Shown here: positions 11,641 through 23,753 of the stretch, piece by piece
Numbering within the stretch: position 1 is the stretch's first letter
Layout of the letters: each line of letters begins with the position of its first letter
Assembly (NCBI RefSeq): GCF_042453785.1
Contig: NC_091671.1
Span: 11,106,001-11,170,000 of the forward strand
Direction: 5' to 3'
Length of the DNA: 64,000 nucleotides
Origin: Malus domestica
Lineage: Eukaryota > Streptophyta > Magnoliopsida > Rosales > Rosaceae
Notes under the pieces: generated by a model
The model's database searches: none
Told to the model about the DNA's origin: nothing
The model's input: the letters and a program-made list of their open reading frames with translations, nothing else
Program-made: the position numbers and the translations under genes

Positions 11641-13034
11641 GGAGGACATATTTGTCGTTTCATGGGAAAAGGATCATAAAACTGGATTTGATTCGACCTT
11701 TACGTCCGAAGTTGGATATATTATCCGTCTCTTGTGTTTTTCAAACCTCTATGAACAGTTTGGCATTATAAAAAACAAAATTATATGTCTAATCACTCTG
11801 TGTCTCACATTTTTAGTACGCAATTGTTTCCACGGTCTGTCACAGGCACATAAAAAAAATTTCGTTAAAACGGAAAATAACTTACATAATACGAGTATAG
11901 CGACAAATAGGAATTTGTATAATTGTATCGAAGTTTATATTACTTGCATGTGCATTCATGTAGTAGGTCTGATAAATGGGGAAACAAATTCAGTGAGAAG
12001 CTGAAGAGATAGAAAGCTTGGTTTAAAAAACGTGAAAAAGTTTTAGTTGGTTGAAGCTAAGGACTGTATAACCACAACAAAGTGCTTTAGTGGTTAATGA
12101 TGAATTTCAAATTCATATTTAACATAATATATTCTGGATTTGATTTTTTATGTTACTGAATTACACGATGATAATCAGATGAAACTTACATGATTATGTG
12201 AGTCTTTTTTACTCCAAAAAAAAAGTGAAATGCGATGTCCTCATCATTTTTATGAAGAAAAAAAAAAAAAGCGAATGATTGTATAATTGTTTATTCATTT
12301 TCCATTTCTTTTATGAACCAACTTAATGACGGATGCAAAATTTTGGTCACCATGTATAGGCGCCAAAATACATTTGGTGACTATTCTTTTAATTTTTTTT
12401 TTCAATTTGGTCAACGTAGTTGCTGAAAGTTTTGAGAAATCTTTGAGGTTTTATAAAGAATCTCTCATGAGGGGCTATTTCTTTTGATTTTTATGTGGGG
12501 CTAAATTTATTTATTTACGTAGTAGTTTGATTGTGCGATGAATTTTTTTTTTGTGTGTGTTAGTTTTACTTAAGTTGACTTTTGAACGTGCTATCTTAAA
12601 TTTTTTGTTATGAATCATTCTCAAATTGTGACAAAGTTAGATTTCATTACTTATGAACCGTTTATTGGATTATATTTTCTTATCTCAATCTCATATGTTA
12701 AAAGATACAAACTCCCATTTCGCCATCTAAAATAATTTGATTTTAACGTATAACACAACAATTTACCTAGCACCAGTTGGTAAATTAGTATCAGACAATT
12801 TTGAAACAAATTTATTTGAAAATTTCACCCACCAATGCCTTTGAACGTTAAATTAATTTGAAATTTTAATTCTTATGGATTTTAAAACAATCATTAATTT
12901 GCCAAAATGCAAGAAAAATATAGAAGGAAAAAGAATTTTAAAAAAAAGAATAAAAGGAGAGTGATGAAATGTTGCTCATATGGGTTGCTACTTTTTGGTG
13001 GGACCCACTATTTTTTAGTGCTAGATGTTGTCCA
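11641..13034. other. AT-rich intergenic interval
   Basis: This is upstream of ICR. A few short open frames exist, but none shows codon regularity, a recognisable motif or splice sites. I see no gene. Confidence 0.6.
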
Positions 13035-13043
13035 ATTTTATGC

Positions 13044-13266
13044 GAACCAAGATCCTCTCCTGAACAGTTCCCTAGGGATCCTAAGGATCCCGCAATCATG
13101 TCTGTTTATCGTATATCGTGCGGTCAGAAATTATTTAAAATTTAAATTTTAAAATTCAAATATAAATAGTATCTAACAAAAACTGACCGCACGATATAAA
13201 ATGAACGGACAAGATTTCGGGATCCCTAGGATCCCTAGAGAACTGCTCAGGAGAGGATCCTGGTTC
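13044..13266. mobile_element. Mutator-type MITE, 223 bp
   Basis: About 50 bp terminal inverted repeats start GAACCAAGATCCTCTCCTGA on the left and, inverted, GAACCAGGATCCTCTCCTGA on the right. Both sides carry the same nine bases, ATTTTATGC (13035-13043 and 13267-13275). A nine-base target duplication is the signature of Mutator-like transposition. The interior contains the words GACCGCACGATA and ATGAACGGA shared with 47444-47657 and with the broken copy at 50832-51640. Confidence 0.88.
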
Positions 13267-13275
13267 ATTTTATGC

Positions 13276-13715
13276 TACCTAGGAAAATAAGTTGCTAGCC
13301 TCAGTGGTGGATCTAGCCCCATTTTTCGGCTCATTAAGGATGAAATTTCTCACTAAGGCTTGAAATGTAATAGCCTCATAGAGGGTAAAGCCCTTATTGA
13401 GGATGCTATTATGCACTTGTAATTGGAATAAAAATAAGGAGTCTGACTTTGAGTATGGATTATTCATGTGTATTAAGATATAGAAAAATCAAGACTATGC
13501 ACAGCCTACATGAAAAATGGAATTCAACTCCTCAAAGGGAGGAATTGGATTTCGTGGTGGGAGGTGGAAATTGAATTCCAACACTTGGGGGCAATCAAGA
13601 GTCCATGATTTTTATCCATTATATCTATTATACCCCTAAATATTTTATAAAATGCGAAGTTTGACTTGGGTGTATTTATACCAGTTTGGAAAATGTTTAA
13701 TTGCAAAGTGAGATC
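13276..13715. other. Intergenic interval, no gene seen
   Basis: The short open frames on the minus strand have no recognisable motif. I see nothing that I can support. Confidence 0.5.
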
Positions 13716-14113
13716 TGACACACCTCGATCGAGATCGAGACATGCTGGCAGTCATGTGAGGGTGACGTAGCCATATGCATAGTGCAGAAGCAATAATGAT
13801 AATAGAGAGTACAAATAAATGAAAACTAACTCATAAGAGTACTAGTTAAGACAAGTACTAGAATATGTGTGAATACACAATCAGAGCATAAGTAGCTTAA
13901 GTTCAGTCCAGAAGACAAGTATTAATTAAACAACACCCAAAGATGCCCTACATTTGTGATAGTTTGTCAGAACCTCCACTAATCCTCGTGAGCCACTTAC
14001 GAGCAAGCTTATCTAAAACCTGGAGGGTCACAAAACAAAAAGTGTGAGTGGACAAAAATAAAGCTTTTCAAAACCATTTCATCGTAAAACATGTATAATT
14101 TTCCCAGAAATAG

Positions 14114-14167
<54 letters not shown>

Positions 14168-15380
14168 ATCATGCTTCACATATCCATATTCATAAGTATG
14201 CCATGGCAAAATATAAAACAGAATAAGTAACTCAGGTGAAAATATATTCATGGAAAAATAACATATTAGCCGAAACCCCTACAGAAGTCTGTATGGCTAA
14301 ATTCATAGCTCATTAGTCAATCTAGCTGGAGTCACCGCAAGTGACCTATACGGCACTACACTGCACATGAGTCGGAACCACTGTAATGGTCTGTACGACA
14401 GGACTGGGTGTAATATAATTATGCTCATTACTACGTTCTTATTATAGCCGTGCAATAAATTGCTAGTCACCTACGAGTCGGAACCACCTATAATGGTATG
14501 TACAATAAGACTGTGCATCTAAATTGGATCTAATGTGTGCATAGGGTGTGGGAGGTGACATCATAAACAGACTTGTACCATATCTCTGGCTAAATCACAA
14601 TCACCCAGGGTGTATGTTTATGAGCTCTCAATCACGTCTCACATTATCAATATCTCATATAACAAAACATAACTCACCTGGTACTTACCTGAGCGTCCAC
14701 AACACCAATTCATATTATGAATCATATACTAATTCATGATGAATATAAATTTATATGTATGGCATTTCAAAGCATACTTTTATTTAAACATATTTTCTGG
14801 GAAAATATCAAGTATATAATTATATATTGAAAACCAAAAGCCCACTCACTGGTATGTTGAAGGGTCGTAGCCCCCGAGTCACCCTTGATTGCGCTTGTCC
14901 TCGGGATAAGTCTCACCAATTTCAAGCTCCAAAAATTACGGAATCACGCCAGAAAATTCCTCAATAATTCTGCCAAATTGCAACTCGTCGAAACTAGGTC
15001 TCCCGATGTCTAATTTGCTTGGTTTTTCTTCTCTGAGCTTTGTAAGAACGTCTTTAAGCTTCCTACAAGTTTAAAATCCCCTTCTTGACGTCGATCCGTG
15101 CATGTATGGTGGGTTCCAAAGTTCGTCCGTACAATTGTACGGATTTTCAGAAAAATCCGTGAGGGAGGAGAGAGAAAGAGTGTGTGTGTGTGTGTGTGGT
15201 CCTAGTTTGGGTTACCAATCACAACAAACCAAAGCTTACTTCCCATTAGGTCCTCAAACTTAGGAGAAATTTCTATTAGCTAATATTCTTAGCCTAATAC
15301 TTACACACCACCACCAAACGTTAAGGGCAATTTCATCTTTTCACATCTCTGAGAAAAACATTTCGGGACGGGCTGTCACA
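13716..15380 (-). mobile_element. Long solo-LTR-like block
   Basis: Read on the minus strand the block begins TGTGACAGCCCGTCCCG and ends GAGGTGTGTCA, a TG...CA pair 1.66 kb apart. Inside are imperfect repeats around GAGTCGGAACCAC (14370 and 14480) and an AT microsatellite. There is no coding sequence. It resembles a solo LTR of a large Ty3-type element, but the target duplication is not clear because a Cassandra element lies against its right edge. Confidence 0.4.
14117..14163. repeat. (AT)n microsatellite
   Basis: An uninterrupted AT dinucleotide run of about 46 bp. Confidence 0.95.
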
Positions 15381-15382
15381 AT

Positions 15383-16037
15383 TGTAACATCCCACATCGT
15401 CCAAGGGAGTGGATCACATAAGCCTTATATGTATATTCTCATCTCTACCTAGCACAAAACCTTTTGTGAGCTCACTGGTTTCGGGTTTCATTGGAACTCC
15501 GAAGTTAAGTGAGTTCGCTCGAGAGCATTCATAGGATGGGTGACACACTGGGAAGTTCTCGTGTGAGTTCCCAGAAACAAAACTGTGAGGGCGTGGCCGG
15601 GGCCCAAAGCGGACAATATCGTGCTACGGCGAAGTCGAGTCCGAGATGCGGTGAGGGCCTGGACGAGGATGACAATTTGGTAGCAAAGCCAATCCCTGAC
15701 CGGAAGTGTGCCGATGAGGACGTCGGGCCCCTAATGGGGATGGATTGTAACATCCCACATCGTCCAGGGGAGTGGATCCTATAAGTCTTATATGTATAAT
15801 CTCATATCTACCTAGCACAAGGTCTTTTGGGAGCTCACTGGTTTCGGGTTCTATCAGAACTCCGAAGTTAAGCGAGTTCGCGCGAGAGCATTCCTAAGAT
15901 GGGTGACCCACTGAAAAGTTCTCGTGTGAGTTCCCATAAACAAAACTGTGAGGGCGTGGCCGGGGCCCAAAACGGACAATATCGTGCTACGGCAAAGTCG
16001 AGCCCGGGATGTGGTGGGGGCCTGGACCGGGATGTGA
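15383..16037 (+). mobile_element. Complete Cassandra TRIM retrotransposon
   Basis: Two ~292 bp LTRs (15383-15674 and 15746-16037) both start TGTAACATCCCACATCG. Each contains a 5S-rRNA-like stretch: AACTCCGAAGTTAAG, then GATGGGTGA and AAGTTCTCGTGTGAG, about 100 bp in all. The 71 bp between them has a decayed primer-binding site for initiator tRNA-Met (TTTGGTAGCAAAGCC, against the usual TGGTATCAGAGCC), then the phrase GACGTCGGGCCCC and a purine tract before the second LTR. This is the known layout of Cassandra, a non-coding element mobilised by other retrotransposons. The open frames crossing it are chance. Confidence 0.93.
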
Positions 16038-16706
16038 ATCGCAACAAAATTTGTCTTTTTTAAGAAAAAAAAAAGTCAGGTTTTAAAGAGGTGAAAAAGG
16101 GGCAAAAGAGTTATGGGTTTTATTATAGAGAGTAGAAAGTTTATGTAATTTATAAAAAAGTTTTTATAATTTATAAGTATTTGTTGTTGTGGAAATTAAA
16201 GTTATTTTCACTAGGCTTTGTTCTCATTGTCCAAGAGTTGATATTTTCACTATAATGACAAAGATGTTAGGTATGTGTTACAATGAGAATCGTGTAATTG
16301 AGAGTTGCCATAAGAGAAAGTATGCTGAAGTTGAGAAAATTTTTAGGCGTGACGTTTTATCATAAAAGCCTTGGTGATATTAGAACTGGAACTCTCACAT
16401 ATAAATTATATATTATTTTTATATTTCTTGATGTAGAACTCTATTATCCAATAGAATGGTTGGATAAAACCTCTTTTTCGATTATGGCGCTGGTGAATCA
16501 CATGATGGGGCTATGGGGAGGCTGAAATGCATATGTGAGTTTTTTTTACACATGAAAAATGTGGATTGTCGTGGCAAAATGAATAGCTGGCCTTTTTTTT
16601 CCATAATAAAATAAATTAAAAAAAAAAAAACAAGAAACAGAACGGTTAGATAAAACCTATTTTTATAGGAAGAAATATTACTCTCTATTTCTCCTCCATT
16701 TTAGCT
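16038..16706. other. Intergenic interval, no gene seen
   Basis: AT-rich sequence with homopolymer runs. One 75-residue open frame is present without any motif. Nothing supported. Confidence 0.5.
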
Positions 16707-17860
16707 TGGCAAATTCGATCTTCAATTTAAAATATTTACACTAGTGGATACCACAAAATCTTATGTTATACTTAATGAAAGTATGAATAAATTCTTAAGT
16801 ATTAGTGAATCTATTGTTTTGATGGGATACTCATTCTACGAAACTAGTTTCAATGATCCAACCATCAAACATGTTTGTATATACTTCGAGATCGCATACA
16901 CCAAAAATTGCAAAAAACAAACATTCAAAGATCAAGTAACGGGACAAAACTTTTCGACGGTTATAAAAAGAAAAATCATGATTTAACGGTCATTTTTACT
17001 CTGATTTTGATGATTTTTTGCAGCTACACTCCTTGACCCTATATGAATACAATGAATGAATTCGATCTTCAATTTAAAATATTTACACTAGTGGATACCA
17101 TAAAATCTTATGTTATACTTAATGAAAGTATGAATAAATTCTTAAGTATTAGTGAATCTATTGTTTTGATGGGATACTCATTCTACAAAACTAGTTTCAA
17201 TGATCCAACCGTCAAACATGTTTGTATATACTTCGAGATCGCATACGCCAAAAATTGCAAAAAACAAACATTCAGAGATCAAGTAACGGGACAAAACTTT
17301 TTTACGGTTATAAAAAGAAAAATCATGATTTAACGGTCATTTTAACTCCGATTTTAGATGATTTTTTGCAGCTACACTCCTTGACCCTATATGAATACAA
17401 TGATTGAATTCGATCTTCAATTTAAAATATTTACATTAGTGGATACCAAAAAAATCTTATGTTATACTTAATGAAAGTATGAATAAACTTTTAAGTGTTA
17501 CTGAATCTATTGTTTTGATGAGATACACGCATTCTACGAAACTAGTTTCAACAATCCAACCGTCAAACATATTTGTATATACTTTGAGATCGCATACGCC
17601 AAAAATTGCAAAAAACAAACATTCAGAGATCAAGTAACCAGACAAAACTTTTCAACGCTTAGAAAACGAAAAATCACGATTTAACGGTTATTTTAACTCC
17701 AATTTTGATGATTTTCTATAGCTACACTCATTGACCCTATATGAATACAAATAATGAATTTGATCTTCAATTTAAAATATTTACACTAGTGGATATTACA
17801 AAATCTTATGTTATACTTAATAAAAGTATGAATAAACTATAATAATTATGTATATTAATT
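16707..17860 (+). repeat. Satellite-like tandem repeat, ~350 bp unit
   Basis: About 3.3 head-to-tail copies. Each has the phrases TTCAATTTAAAATATTTACA, CACTAGTGGATACCA, GATGGGATACTCATTCTAC, TATACTTCGAGATCGCATAC and CTTGACCCTATATGAATAC in that order. Successive copies differ by a few percent. The matching 80- and 96-residue open frames are the same chance frame in adjacent units. The same unit occurs in reverse at 56470-57390. Confidence 0.92.
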
Positions 17861-17902
17861 TAACAATTTTATACCCCTAAAAACTATAATAATTATATAA
17901 TA

Positions 17903-17944
<42 letters not shown>

Positions 17945-18194
17945 CTAATTAGATATATATTTACTAGTGGATTTCGTACAATGCGTTTCTCATCAAGTTC
18001 AATGATATATATATTTACTAAGTAGATTTTAATTTATTTATGTAATACTTTTAACACTTAAGAAATTGAATGATATATATATGTAAAAAAAAAAATTGTG
18101 GGTTTTTATTAGAAAAATATATTATTTTGGGGTTTATGTAAAAAAAATTTGAATTTGAAAGAAGTAAAGTCATATTTTCAGTAATTTTTATAAT
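17861..18194. repeat. AT-rich spacer with inverted satellite stub
   Basis: It includes a TA run (about 17905-17940) and, at about 17965-18010, a short piece (GGATTTCGTACAATGCG, then TCATCAAGTTCAATGA) that matches the satellite unit in the opposite orientation. Similar words lie at the right border of the satellite at 57340-57400. Confidence 0.55.
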
Positions 18195-18459
18195 AATTGA
18201 AAAAAAAATACCTTGCGCCTTAACATGGTCGTCGCGCAAAAGCACTTTGCGCGACGTCAAATTGTATACCAACGTCGCGCAAGATATGATAATTTTGGCG
18301 CTCCAATGCAGTGAAAAAAAGGCGCTTTGTTTCAATTTTTCCTAAGTTTGGCCTCTTTCGGTCTTTCCCTCTTTCCCGTATAATTAATAGACCTCTCTCT
18401 TCCCTCTTGCCCTCTTTCCGTCTTTCCTTCTTTCCCGTATAACCCTCTTGCTCATCTCT

Positions 18460-18672
18460 CCTCTCTTTCCCTCTTTCCCGTATAACCCTCTTGCTCATCT
18501 CTCCTCTCTTTTCCGTACATATCTCTCTCCCTCTCGTTCGCAAGCTTTCCTCTTCACAATCTCGAATCCAACCACCACCACTACTCTGTCGGTTGTCTCT
18601 CTCCCTCTCATTCTAAACGACGGGCAGTGACGCAAATCTCGAAACCGACGCGAATCAAGTCCCAAATTCAAG
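18460..18672 (+). promoter_or_regulatory. CT-rich leader-like exon inside the CACTA element
   Basis: A run of imperfect CCTCTTTCCCGTATAA repeats is followed by CT-rich sequence and then CCCAAATTCAAG|GTGAGG, a good splice-donor context at 18673. It looks like an untranslated first exon with its donor, and would be the transcript start of the transposase-like pseudogene that begins at 20071. Confidence 0.45.
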
Positions 18673-20070
18673 GTGAGGGTTTCTGATTTTCGATGGGTTT
18701 TTGTTATTTAGGGTTTAGGCTCAAATTGCATGTTGGGTTTTTGTCAAATCGATTTTTTTTTGTGATGTGATTCGAGTTGATTGTGTGAAGTTTTTGCAAT
18801 TTTTTTTATTTGTATGTGTGTTTTGTGTATGAACATGGAGGTGTTCTTGGTGAAGTTTTTGCAATTTTGTCGATGACTTATTTATGTTTGACAGTTTTTA
18901 TGAGTTATTACCAAGATTGATCTGAGTATGTAGAGCATAATTTGAGCATTTTTGAAATGAATCTGACCTTCACCAAAAGTCAAAGCCTTTGTGCAATTTC
19001 CCCTGTTTGTTTATAGAAGATATTAGGTGAAGCACATGCCTTTACTAGATATATTTAGGACCTTGGATGTACAAGTTAAAAGGGGAGAGAAGACTTGTAA
19101 TTTACTCTTTGATGTACAAGTTAGGACCTTGGATGTACAAGTTAGGACCTTGGAATATACCATACATAGGAAGTCAGAACTCGTGGGTGATTTACTCTTT
19201 GAGTCTCAGTTCTCTTTCTCTTCTCCGCTTTTCCTTTTCCCTTTAATTTTCTCGTTTCTTTGTTTTGCTTCTCTGCAATAATTAAATACATATTCCAAGC
19301 ATATATATGTGTGTGTGTATATATGTATGTATATGCAAATATTGGAAGATTAGTTGGCTGGATGATGGATTGCAAAATGTTTGCCACTGCAATTTGGAAT
19401 TTCCATTTCTCATTTTGTTTTAATTTTTATAATAGTTTTATTAGTTTAACCATATTAGTAATTTCAGTTTTGCTTTTTAAATGGATTAATGGGTTTCCTA
19501 CTTTGCTTGACATCAAAGTTCTTAACTACATAACTAGATTACCGAAAATAAGACTTGAATTTGAGTCTTCATCCCTCGTACCGAAAAATGACTTAAATTT
19601 CACCTTTTTCTGTTGATTAATGTCATAACTTATGTGCTTTAGCTTTTCGTTCTGATTCTTCATATTGGCGAAGATATTGTTTCTTCTTTGTCGTAATCCT
19701 CTTTTTGTATCACCTTATTCCTTGAAATAAAATGAAGTGTCAACTCTAGGACAAGTAAAAATTGGTGCATGCTAGTGATATCTCTGGACAGTAGCTGACA
19801 ATGAGTGAATCACCAGATAGTGGCAAATTGCAAATGAATAATATCAGCCATACAACAGTCACATTTATTTTGTGTATCTAATTGTTGATCCACACACATA
19901 TACACAAGGTTGTTCATAAGATTGTTGCATATAATTTGTTACTTGCTCAATTTAAATATACATTGTCCGTACTTGTTTTGAAATTAAAAATGTTGGTAAC
20001 CTACTTATTACTTTGGCTGCTAATTGATTAGTTTCTAATGTTATAATTTTATGGTTCAAAAAGTTTATAG
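18673..20070 (+). other. Presumed leader intron inside CACTA element
   Basis: No gene is seen. It contains a small tandem repeat at 19060-19160 built on the phrase TTAGGACCTTGGATGTACAAG, shortened here, and a TG/TA microsatellite near 19300. Confidence 0.4.
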
Positions 20071-22436
20071 ATGTCGCATTTGATCACTCGTCGTCGGGGT
20101 GTGACCAATGCACCTCCCACATTATCAGCATCTACTGCTCCATGCGTGAGTGCTCCATTGAATGGGGAGCCTACTCCCTTTATTGAGGCTACTCCTACGG
20201 CGTCCCAGGTGCCTGTCTCATCGACGTCATTAGTGTCCGTTCACCCGCTCAGTGCACGGAGGCCTCACCGGCGCCGCCGCGAGCCGGACCCTTCTGATCA
20301 CACTTCCTCAGCATCCAGAGTTGAGGGTGAGGCCTCCCAGCCAGGTAGTTTTTTTTCTAATTCTCGATCACTACGTTGTATTTTTTTTTTCATTTTAAAA
20401 TTATTATTTTTATGATGCTGAAAATTTGCTGGATTGTGAAAATGTGTTGTGGGTTGTGAATTACTGTTATTTTAATATTTTAAGGTTTTGGGAAATGCTA
20501 TAATATTAGGGGAAGTTATGTCGAATTTTCTGTGCAAATTTAAGCTTAGGGTTTTCACCATTTAAGTATTTTTGGCCAGCTAAAAAAAATTAGGGGGCCT
20601 AGTCGAATGCTGAAGCTAGCACAGAGTGTACGTCTGACTGGCTCCAAGATCAAGATTTAGTATGACCTGGTACATCGTGGAGCTGCTACAGCACCACAGC
20701 ATAGCATCGTCGTTAGTAGATGTGGTGTTGTTATTAAACAAAATTGTCCTATGTAGTGGGAGAAGTGGGCAGAAATTCCCTATAGGACGAAGGATTTGGT
20801 GCGAGACAAGTTGTCGGTTAGTATATTAATTTTTAGCCTTTATAATGAAGTTGTCTGTTAGTATATTAATTTTTAGCCTTTAACTACTTGGTTCTTCATA
20901 AAAATATTGTTCTTCTTGATGTTCTGTATATTCATTTTGACTTACTGGATTACTTAGGTATGTTTCGAATCTGGTAATGAAATTCAATCATCTAACTCTT
21001 TTATCTGGTTATTTAATTCATTTTGATCTATTTCATCAATTTTTGAAATTAACTCTTCTGTTTCTTTTTCAAATTCATAAGCTAATCTTATCGATTCTTG
21101 TTTATTATAATCTTGTACTTTATGCCATGTCTGAGTTGCTTGTTCATGAATGTCATTGGGTTCATAAATTATATTTCCGATTCTTGCATTATTTTCTTCG
21201 TCTAAATAAACAAATTCGGATTCAATATCATTTTTTTAGTTTTGTTTACAAATAATAAAAACCAAAATATATTATCTTAATATTATTAAATTTCTTACTA
21301 TTATTTTATTGTTTTTCATATTCGTAGGTCATTTTTTATCTTGATGATATATCCCCCAAGGTCAAGGCCTACTTAGATGAGACCTTAGTAACCCGGTACA
21401 AACATTGGAAGAACTATCTTCACATGCATTTTAAGCTATGGGATACTCCGGAGATTGCTTGCCTAAGTGGTTGCCCAAGTGAGTTGAAGGACGGGGCAGA
21501 GGATTGGGAGTGGCTCTGCAAACATTTTACGGTCCAAAATTTGTGGTATGTAAATAATATTTTAATAATAATTTCTTATTGTTTTAGTTATTTTTTAAGC
21601 TTTTTTTATTAATTTATTTCAAATAGTCGCACTAACATGTATATTGTGTGTTTAACAGAAGAAATATGTTGCTGGCAAGATAGCTCGGGAGTCAAAGACA
21701 CTTCTTCACCATTTCGGTTTGAAGCCCTTTTCGTATAGGCTTGAGGTACGACGTCAGGTAAAAGTATACTAATTTAGAAATTTTATACAATTTATTTATT
21801 ATTATTGATTAATAAAATTTTCTTAATGTTTTTTTTTCTTCAGGAGGGTTCTAAGTTCCCAGAGATCGACATGTTCGAGGACGTTTACGTTCGACCTGGA
21901 GATGCGAACACTAAGCATCTTCATGTAAGTAAATGTAATTGTTATTATTCTTATATGTATGCATGAATCGTTCAAATATTATTTATATATATGTTTTTTC
22001 TTTATTATTACATGCTCTTATGGTGGAAAAGCGCACTGCTGTTATCCAAGAAGCAACATCGCAGCTTCCCCCTGAGACCCCGATTGAGGACGTCCCGGTA
22101 CCCGAGGATGCAAGTTTTCAGATCCTGACTGATGTCCTGGATTAGAACCTCGGTCGTCGTCACAGCAAGGTTGTTTGGGGCATGGGGAAAGCACGAGTTC
22201 GTGAGACTAGTGCCTCTTCTTCCAGATCGAACACCGCAGAGGTCGATTCATTGAAGGAGCAAGTAACAACCCTACAGGGTCAGCTTCAGGTCCAGGGCGA
22301 GCAGCTGCAGGCCTATGTTGGCCACATGAGAGACCTTGTACGAGCCATACAGATGACTGGCCTCCAAATCTCGCTACCAATGCCTAATCTTGCTACACCT
22401 TCGACTTTCGAGCCACTTCACCCTACTGATACCTAG
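20071..22436 (+). pseudogene. Transposase_24-type (plant Ptta/En/Spm) protein pseudogene
   Basis: Several exon-like pieces are in order. MSHLITRRRGVTNAPPT to about 20345 comes first, ending at AGGTAGTT. A block at 20600-20820 reads MLKLAQSVRLTGSKIK and then CGVVIKQNCPM and WEKWAEIPYRTKD, interrupted by a TAG. The block at 21325-21545 includes VKAYLDETLVTRYKHWKNYLH and DWEWLCKHF, the core words of this family. YVAGKIARESKTLLHHFG follows near 21662, and FPEIDMFEDVYVRPGD near 21850. The end is a coiled-coil tail (VDSLKEQVTTLQGQLQVQGE) with a TAG at about 22143. The in-frame stops mean it is inactive. The family is found in ORF1-like proteins of plant CACTA elements, in agreement with the flanking repeats. 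Confidence 0.75.
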
Positions 22437-22503
22437 TAGCCATTTCACCAAGAAGATTACTTGTAGTTTTTTTCTTTTTCATTCAGACATATACAATACA
22501 TTT

Positions 22504-22504
<1 letters not shown>

Positions 22505-22541
<37 letters not shown>
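22505..22541. repeat. (TA)n microsatellite
   Basis: A TA dinucleotide run inside the CACTA element, just after the pseudogene's last codons. Confidence 0.9.
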
Positions 22542-22545
<4 letters not shown>

Positions 22546-23129
22546 TAAATATTTTTCTTTGGTGCATTAATTATTGTTTAGAATTTTAATTACAATATTA
22601 TTAAAAAAAGTTAAGAAAATAATATTTTTGACCATTTCTTCAAAAAAAAAAAAAAAAGACCAAAAACCGAAAATCCACTTTACGCGACGCAGGCTACATC
22701 GCGCAAAGTCAAGCGACGCTACTTTGGGAGACGCAGTCTACGTCGCGAAAGATTATTTGCGCGACGAAGGGTTACATGCGTCGTGCAAAGCCTTCTGTCA
22801 CTGCCTTGCCGCGACGGTTTGCGCGCCACCTAGGTGCGTTAGGCAAAGTTTTGCGCGACGTTTTTTGACTTTGCGCGACGAAGGACCTGCGTCACCCAAA
22901 GTGTTTTTTTTACTAGTGTATCTATCTTTTTTAGTTTTCATTCACTTAATTGTTAGTTTGACCTCATAACTCTAAACTTGTTTGCTTAAATTTGATACAT
23001 TTGTTTCTCTTTAAGCGAGCAAACATCTAAATCTGGTAGTAATAGTTCTTTGACTGCGGGGCAGCAAATTTCCAAGTCCAACAATATATAGCAGTTATTT
23101 TTTAATCTTCGGTTGCTGATTTTTTTAAA

Positions 23130-23459
23130 AAGTTCAAAGATAAACAAATGATAAGAGAACTACTTGAACTCTACTTATTTTGGAGTTTGAGAACTTTTTC
23201 AAGCGAGTAAATGAATACAGCTTAGCTGCATTGTCAGCATGTACATAGCCATGAATACTAAATTGTACCTTGTCAATTCTTTGTCAAGACCCCTTTAATA
23301 ATCAAATCAAACTTCCCACTTGTCAATATTTAAGAACCCGAGCCCTTTTGGCCTTTGTTATGTTTATAAACTATGCAGATTTTCCATTCACAATCTGCCT
23401 CTATAAAACTAGTGTGACTTGTGATGATATCTCCCAACAAAGTAGCTAGAACAGAAATT
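23130..23459 (+). promoter_or_regulatory. FB1 promoter (type A)
   Basis: This stretch aligns with the regions just upstream of FB3, FB4 and FB5. Shared words include ATGATAAGAGAACT, AGCTGCATTGT, TTGTCAATTCTT, CCATTCACAATCTGCCT and a TATAAAA at 23402. The TATA lies about 60 bp before the ATG at 23460. It is intact, although the gene it served is cut after 14 bases. Confidence 0.75.
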
Positions 23460-23473
23460 ATGGAATCTGGTTC

Positions 23474-23713
23474 TATAGAAATTATGGCTTTAATTTGTAA
23501 TGTATTTCATGAGTTTAATGTACAAGGGATCCATATATATATGAGAAGAAAGAGGGGGAAGAAAGAGAAGCTAGCCTAATCTACACCTTACAAAAAACAA
23601 CTTGCACCAATCAATCACATCCCTTAAATCAAGGAAAGAAGACTAATTACTCTAGTCCCTAGAGAACATGGTAGCTGACTCTAGAGGCCAAAATACACTT
23701 CAACACTTCAACA
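23474..23713 (-). repeat. Copia 3' LTR
   Basis: 240 bp; in element orientation it starts TGTTGAAGTGTTGAAG and ends AATTTCTATA. The polypurine tract lies at 23714-23724. Confidence 0.92.
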
Positions 23714-23753
23714 CTCCCCCTCAAGCTGGATCGAGGAGGTTAACTGAGCCAAG

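Larger units (their letters stand above)
18195..22918 (+). mobile_element. Decayed CACTA (En/Spm-type) transposon
   Basis: The right end reads, inverted, CACTAGTAAAAAAAACACTT and finishes at 22918 with CTAGTG. The subterminal region 22680-22900 is packed with GCGCGACG/CGTCGCGC words in both orientations next to CAAAG, as is 18215-18290 on the left. Between them is a pseudogene of the Transposase_24 group that travels in such elements. The left CACTA terminus was not found, so the left coordinate marks the start of the subterminal words, not a true end. Subterminal repeat arrays are the binding sites of the TNPA-like protein in this superfamily. Confidence 0.7.

Noticed and set aside
11624-12004. 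126-residue plus-strand open frame
   Set aside because: No motif, biased composition and location antisense to the ICR leader and upstream region.
15475-15600. A 5S rRNA gene
   Set aside because: The resemblance is to the 5S-like part of Cassandra LTRs; it is repeated in both LTRs and mutated in the internal control region.
16744-17407. Tandem family of small proteins starting MNTMNEFDLQFKIFTL or MDTTKSYVI
   Set aside because: The frames are the same chance phase in adjacent satellite units; they also occur in the inverted copy at 56529-57152 and have no domain.
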